Shown: piece by piece, positions 6,454-9,376 of the stretch | Layout: every line of letters begins with the position of its first letter | Position numbering within the stretch: position 1 is the stretch's first letter | DNA from: Micrococcaceae bacterium UBA3381 | GTDB lineage: Bacteria > Actinomycetota > Actinomycetes > Actinomycetales > Micrococcaceae | Assembly (NCBI GenBank): GCA_002358975.1 | Contig: DEPX01000174.1 | Coordinates: 1-9,376, forward strand | Direction of reading: 5' to 3' | Length of the DNA stretch: 9,376 nucleotides | Notes under the pieces: generated by a model | The model's database searches: none | Told to the model about the DNA's origin: nothing | What the model saw: the letters and a program-made list of their open reading frames with translations, nothing else | Program-made: the position numbers and the translations under genes

Positions 6454-7815
6454 CTATTCGCTGGCTGCTTGAACCACTTTTAGCCACTGGCGACGCGTGT
6501 CTAAAGCTTCTTGTGTAGCAGTAATTTTCTTGTGGTCCCCCGCTTGCTCGGCTTCGGCAAGTTCGGTTTCAAGTTGTTCAATGGTCTCTTCCAACTGTGT
6601 CAGCGCCGAGCTGGTACGAGCCTTTGTTTCTGGGTCACTGCGACGCCAGTGCTCATCTTCAAGGTCAGTGAGAGCCTGTTCAAATTTGCGGAAATCAGCT
6701 TCCATACGCTTCATGTCTTTGCGTGGAACGCGGCCAGCTTCATCCCAGCGTGCACGCAGATCTTTTACGACAGCACGTGCAGATTCGAGATTTTTGAACG
6801 GCAGGTGCTGTTCAGCCTCTTTAAGTAGTTGTTCTTTGACTTCAAGATTGGCTTCGTATTGGCGATCAATCTCGGCATTAGCGGCATCCCTGGCTTTAAA
6901 GAAGACATCTTGGGCGCCACGGAAACGTGCCCACAGCGCATCATCTTCTTTGCGTGAAGCGCGAGGAGACTTCTTCCATTCTGTCATCAGGTCTCGGTAT
7001 TTTAATGTGGTCGGACCCCAATCGGTCGAATTTTGCAAAGACTCGGCGCGCGAAATAAGGTCTTCTTTGATCTTTTTTGCTTCGGCATTGCGCGCGTCCA
7101 GCTGAGAAAAGAATGCTCGGCGGTTTTTTTCGAAAGTATTGCGTGCAGTACGAAAGCGTCCCCAAAGCGCATCCTCGATAGTACGGGACAGGCGAGGCCC
7201 AGCTTTTTGAGTTGTCTGCCATTGATCAAAAAGCTCGCGCATCTTGGCAGTTGATTGTTTCCATTGCGTCTTAGCAGGATCTTGGCTAGCTACTTGTTCG
7301 GCGTGTTTGACGATGGCTTCCCGTGCAGCATGTTGTTCAGCTTGGGCTTCTTCGCGCTGGGCTTGTTGTCGGGCCTGCCGCTGTGCAAGCTCCTCGCGAA
7401 GCTGTTGAGAGGCTTCGCGTAGTTTTGTCATGTCGCCAACCATCTGCCGTTTAGCGATAGTTTCGTCGATCTGATCGTGAGTCTTTTCTAGCTCCCGATT
7501 TGATGCGTCGGTCTCAAGACGCTGCGTTAACAGCTGCAATTGCGTCATTACGTCATCATATTTACGAACATAATAAGCTAAAGCGTCTTCTTGCGATGCT
7601 TCAGGTACCTGACCGACTTCAACTTTTTCGTCACCGTCGAGTAGCGTTACGACTCCGCTTTCTGAAACCTTGGCAAACTGCTTGGCCTCTGCTAGATCAG
7701 TAGTATATGCCGGGACAGGTGCTACCGGCGCAACAGGGCTAATTTCGGCTGGAGTTACAGAACCTGGTTTTGGGGCTGCTGGTTTTGGAGCGTCGGGTTG
7801 TTGACTCGTTGTCAC
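6454..7815 (-). CDS. DUF349 repeat coiled-coil protein
   Basis: A 453-residue, highly charged, mostly helical cytoplasmic protein of unknown biochemical function. Order of parts: a Pro/Ala-rich flexible N-terminus (1-40); a small beta-like segment (about 45-70, VSESGVVTLLDGDEKVEVG); a long Gln/Glu/Arg-rich coiled coil (about 83-175); and three DUF349-type repeats. Repeats one (about 182-254) and two (about 265-335) carry the hallmark DALWxRFR (215-222 and 292-299). Repeat three (about 342-392) keeps the W-x-x-A-G-x-VPRK element but has ADFRKF in place of LWxRF, so it is degenerate. A second coiled coil follows at 405-440. The start is GTG at 7815, with AGGAAG on the minus strand (7828-7833) 12 bases upstream, a slightly long spacing. 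Members of this family commonly sit beside rel and hisS in Actinomycetia, as here. It is transcribed away from hisS and ends in a strong terminator. Confidence 0.92.
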   Translation of the reverse strand: MTTSQQPDAPKPAAPKPGSVTPAEISPVAPVAPVPAYTTDLAEAKQFAKVSESGVVTLLDGDEKVEVGQVPEASQEDALAYYVRKYDDVMTQLQLLTQRLETDASNRELEKTHDQIDETIAKRQMVGDMTKLREASQQLREELAQRQARQQAQREEAQAEQHAAREAIVKHAEQVASQDPAKTQWKQSTAKMRELFDQWQTTQKAGPRLSRTIEDALWGRFRTARNTFEKNRRAFFSQLDARNAEAKKIKEDLISRAESLQNSTDWGPTTLKYRDLMTEWKKSPRASRKEDDALWARFRGAQDVFFKARDAANAEIDRQYEANLEVKEQLLKEAEQHLPFKNLESARAVVKDLRARWDEAGRVPRKDMKRMEADFRKFEQALTDLEDEHWRRSDPETKARTSSALTQLEETIEQLETELAEAEQAGDHKKITATQEALDTRRQWLKVVQAASE

Positions 7816-7880
7816 CGCTAAAACTTTCTTCCTAGGTGGGAGATCTCATAAGCCATCGGATAATTCAGCTGAGATGGTCA

Positions 7881-7908
7881 CTGACAGCTTACGCGAAACA
7901 CATACAAT
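7881..7908 (+). promoter_or_regulatory. Promoter of hisS, sigma-70 type
   Basis: CTGACA (7881-7886) and TACAAT (7903-7908) each match five of six consensus bases and are separated by 16 bases. Transcription would start near 7915, giving a leader of roughly 68 bases before the hisS ATG. It is the best promoter-like pair I found in the window. I could not find an equally good pair facing the DUF349 gene in the same gap. Confidence 0.6.
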
Positions 7909-7930
7909 GGCAGAGTACTTTAATTAAAAG

Positions 7931-7942
7931 GCACTGAAGTGC
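7931..7942 (+). other. Small hairpin in the hisS leader
   Basis: GCAC-TGAA-GTGC forms a four-base-pair stem with a four-base loop in the predicted untranslated leader. It is short, has no T tract, and ends 24 bases before the ribosome binding site. It is probably of minor or no regulatory effect; the leader is too short for a T-box. Confidence 0.25.
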
Positions 7943-7966
7943 GCATTGCAACAGCCTATTGAACCC

Positions 7967-7972
7967 TGGAGA
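7967..7972 (+). promoter_or_regulatory. hisS ribosome binding site
   Basis: TGGAGA lies ten bases before the ATG at 7983 and decides that start over the in-frame TTG at 7959, which would place this site inside the coding region. Confidence 0.75.
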
Positions 7973-7982
7973 ATATACCCCT

Positions 7983-9344
7983 ATGTCCCGTAAGACTTCG
8001 CTATCTGGATTTCACGAATGGTTGCCACAGGAACGTCTCGTTGAACTCCATGTACTCGATACGCTGGCAGAAGTTTTTGAACTCCATGGGTTTTCTAATA
8101 TTGAAACCCGCGCGGTTGAAACTTTAGGCACATTATTGCGTAAAGGCGAGATAGATAAAGAGGTTTACACGGTTTCACGTATCCATGAAACCGACGCACC
8201 GGATCCGCAGGATTTATCCCGATTGGCGCTGCATTTTGATCTGACAGTGCCGTTTGCTCGTTATGTAACAGAAAACGCGGGATATCTGACTTTTCCATTT
8301 CGCCGCTATCAGATTCAGAAAGTTTGGCGCGGCGAACGCCCGCAAGAAGGTCGTGCGCGGGAGTTCACCCAGGCCGATATTGATGTGGTGGGTGACGGTA
8401 ATCTTGATTTTCGAAACGATATTGATGTCGCATTAGTGATGGCTGAAGCATTATCTAAACTGCCAATCGGCGATTTTATTATTCGTATCAACAACCGAAA
8501 ACTGGCAGAAGGATTCTATCGAGGCATCGGTCTAGAAGATACTGCGGGGGTCTTACGCAATATTGATAAACTTGAAAAAATTGGACCAGAAAAAGTGGCC
8601 GAAGGCTTACAGCAAGAAATCGGAGCCAGTGCTGAACAGGCCAAGCTGGCACTGAAACTCGCTCAGATTCGGACTACAGATTCAACCTTCGTTAAACAGG
8701 TTCAAACCCTTGGAGTTGAAGATGAACTACTAGCTGAAGGGCTTAGTGAGCTAGCTGAAGTCATAGATGAACTCGATAAGCGCGCCCCGGGGAAAGCCAT
8801 AGCAGACCTTTCGATTGCTCGCGGCTTGGATTATTACACCGGTACAGTATACGAAACCAACCTGGTCGGTCATGAACAGCTTGGATCTATCTGTTCCGGT
8901 GGGCGTTATGACTCGCTGGCGGCTAAAGGCAAACGCACCTTCCCAGGTGTTGGGCTATCTATTGGTGTGACTCGACTTGTATCTCGCATCTTCTCTAAGC
9001 ACATGGCAGAAGCTTCACGTTCAGTCCCTACTGCAGTCTATGTAGCACTGACGTCCGATGAAGACTGGTCGGCTGCACAAGATATCGCCCAGAAACTTCG
9101 CGGGCGGGGAATCAGCACCGAGGTTGCCACTAAGGCTGATAAATTCGGGAAGCAGATCCGGCACGCTGACCGCCGCGGAATACCATACGTCTGGTTCACC
9201 AGTCACGATCAAACAGGCAATCCGATCTATGAAATCAAAGATATTCGAAGCGGGAACCAGACACAAGTTGATTTAGAAACTTGGATGCCGCCGACAAAAG
9301 ACTTGCGACCGCAAACCACAGCAGTGAACCTGTCAGCACAGTAA
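7983..9344 (+). CDS. hisS: Histidyl-tRNA synthetase
   Basis: Class II aminoacyl-tRNA synthetase that joins histidine to tRNA-His using ATP, in the cytoplasm as a homodimer. From the ATG at 7983 it has 453 residues. Motif 1 lies in the FSNIETRAVE region (37-46). LHFDLTVPFARY (83-94) and motif 2, FRRYQIQKVWRGERPQEGR (106-124) followed by EFTQADIDVVG (127-137), form the active-site core. The histidine-specific loops ARGLDYYTG (279-287) and CSGGRYD (304-310) are intact, as is motif 3 (GVGLSIGVTRL, 322-332). The C-terminal anticodon-binding domain occupies about 348-435. All key residues I can check are present. The opening LSGFHEWLPQERLVE and the overall length match the actinobacterial branch of the family. 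It has its own promoter and is transcribed divergently from the DUF349 gene. Confidence 0.97.
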   Translation: MSRKTSLSGFHEWLPQERLVELHVLDTLAEVFELHGFSNIETRAVETLGTLLRKGEIDKEVYTVSRIHETDAPDPQDLSRLALHFDLTVPFARYVTENAGYLTFPFRRYQIQKVWRGERPQEGRAREFTQADIDVVGDGNLDFRNDIDVALVMAEALSKLPIGDFIIRINNRKLAEGFYRGIGLEDTAGVLRNIDKLEKIGPEKVAEGLQQEIGASAEQAKLALKLAQIRTTDSTFVKQVQTLGVEDELLAEGLSELAEVIDELDKRAPGKAIADLSIARGLDYYTGTVYETNLVGHEQLGSICSGGRYDSLAAKGKRTFPGVGLSIGVTRLVSRIFSKHMAEASRSVPTAVYVALTSDEDWSAAQDIAQKLRGRGISTEVATKADKFGKQIRHADRRGIPYVWFTSHDQTGNPIYEIKDIRSGNQTQVDLETWMPPTKDLRPQTTAVNLSAQ

Positions 9345-9376
9345 ATACCACGTCGGTACAATATCCACGGATACCA

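Noticed and set aside
6497..7105. 202-codon plus-strand frame opposite the DUF349 gene
   Set aside because: It is a Ser/Ala/Arg-rich mirror of the DUF349 repeats with no recognisable domain, and the minus-strand frame has clear family motifs.
7831..7847. CCTAGG and GAGATCTC palindromes in the divergent gap
   Set aside because: They are short palindromes expected by chance; neither is repeated elsewhere in the gap nor overlaps the promoter boxes.
7959..7982. TTG at 7959 as the hisS start
   Set aside because: It would put the TGGAGA ribosome binding site within the gene, and the eight extra residues do not resemble HisS N-termini, which begin close to the LSGFHEWLP segment.
7909..7982. T-box or other tRNA-sensing leader ahead of hisS
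   Set aside because: The predicted leader is only about 68 bases, has no terminator hairpin with T tract, and I see no T-box core sequence.
9357..9362. TACAAT near the end of the window as a -10 box for a downstream gene
   Set aside because: No matching -35 at 16-18 bases upstream, and the downstream gene is outside the window.
1..9376. Mobile elements, CRISPR arrays, tRNA or rRNA genes
   Set aside because: No transposase-like frame, no regularly spaced repeats, no cloverleaf-like segments and no rRNA-like stretch were seen on either strand.

Overview
The window is a housekeeping stretch of a bacterial chromosome, almost certainly from an actinobacterium. The order yajC-secD-secF-rel, then a minus-strand pair ending in a DUF349 protein, then divergent hisS, matches what I know of Micrococcales and related Actinomycetia. 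The Rel sequence and the HisS opening (LSGFHEWLPQERLVE) have the same flavour. Base composition is unusually balanced for that group: five hand-counted 60-base rows gave 43 to 63 percent G+C, averaging about half. I cannot name genus or species.

Layout. Positions 67-3317 hold the accessory Sec translocase module yajC, secD and secF on the plus strand; secD and secF overlap by four bases, so they are translationally coupled. A 152-base spacer follows, containing an unassigned 35-codon ORF, and then rel (3470-5746), a full-length bifunctional (p)ppGpp synthetase/hydrolase with a very strong ribosome binding site. Rel converges, with only 19 bases between stop codons, on a minus-strand gene (5766-6368) for a 200-residue protein that resembles the AbiEi-like antitoxin/regulator family. 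Upstream of it on the same strand lies a DUF349 coiled-coil protein (6454-7815). The two are separated by a strong minus-strand intrinsic terminator (6383-6422). The 167-base gap between the DUF349 gene and hisS carries a good sigma-70-type promoter facing hisS. hisS (7983-9344) is complete, and the last 32 bases hold nothing assignable.

How the genes work together. YajC, SecD and SecF form the membrane complex that uses the proton motive force to help preproteins leave the SecYEG channel. Rel sets (p)ppGpp levels in response to uncharged tRNA on the ribosome, and HisS charges tRNA-His, so both touch aminoacylation status, although they are separately transcribed. The antitoxin-like and DUF349 proteins have no established role in this setting. 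I saw no mobile element, CRISPR array, tRNA or rRNA gene. I found no convincing new system; the points most worth a second look are the orphan AbiEi-like gene with its start just past a terminator, the short ORF ahead of rel, and the opposed charges of the YajC and SecD/SecF tails.
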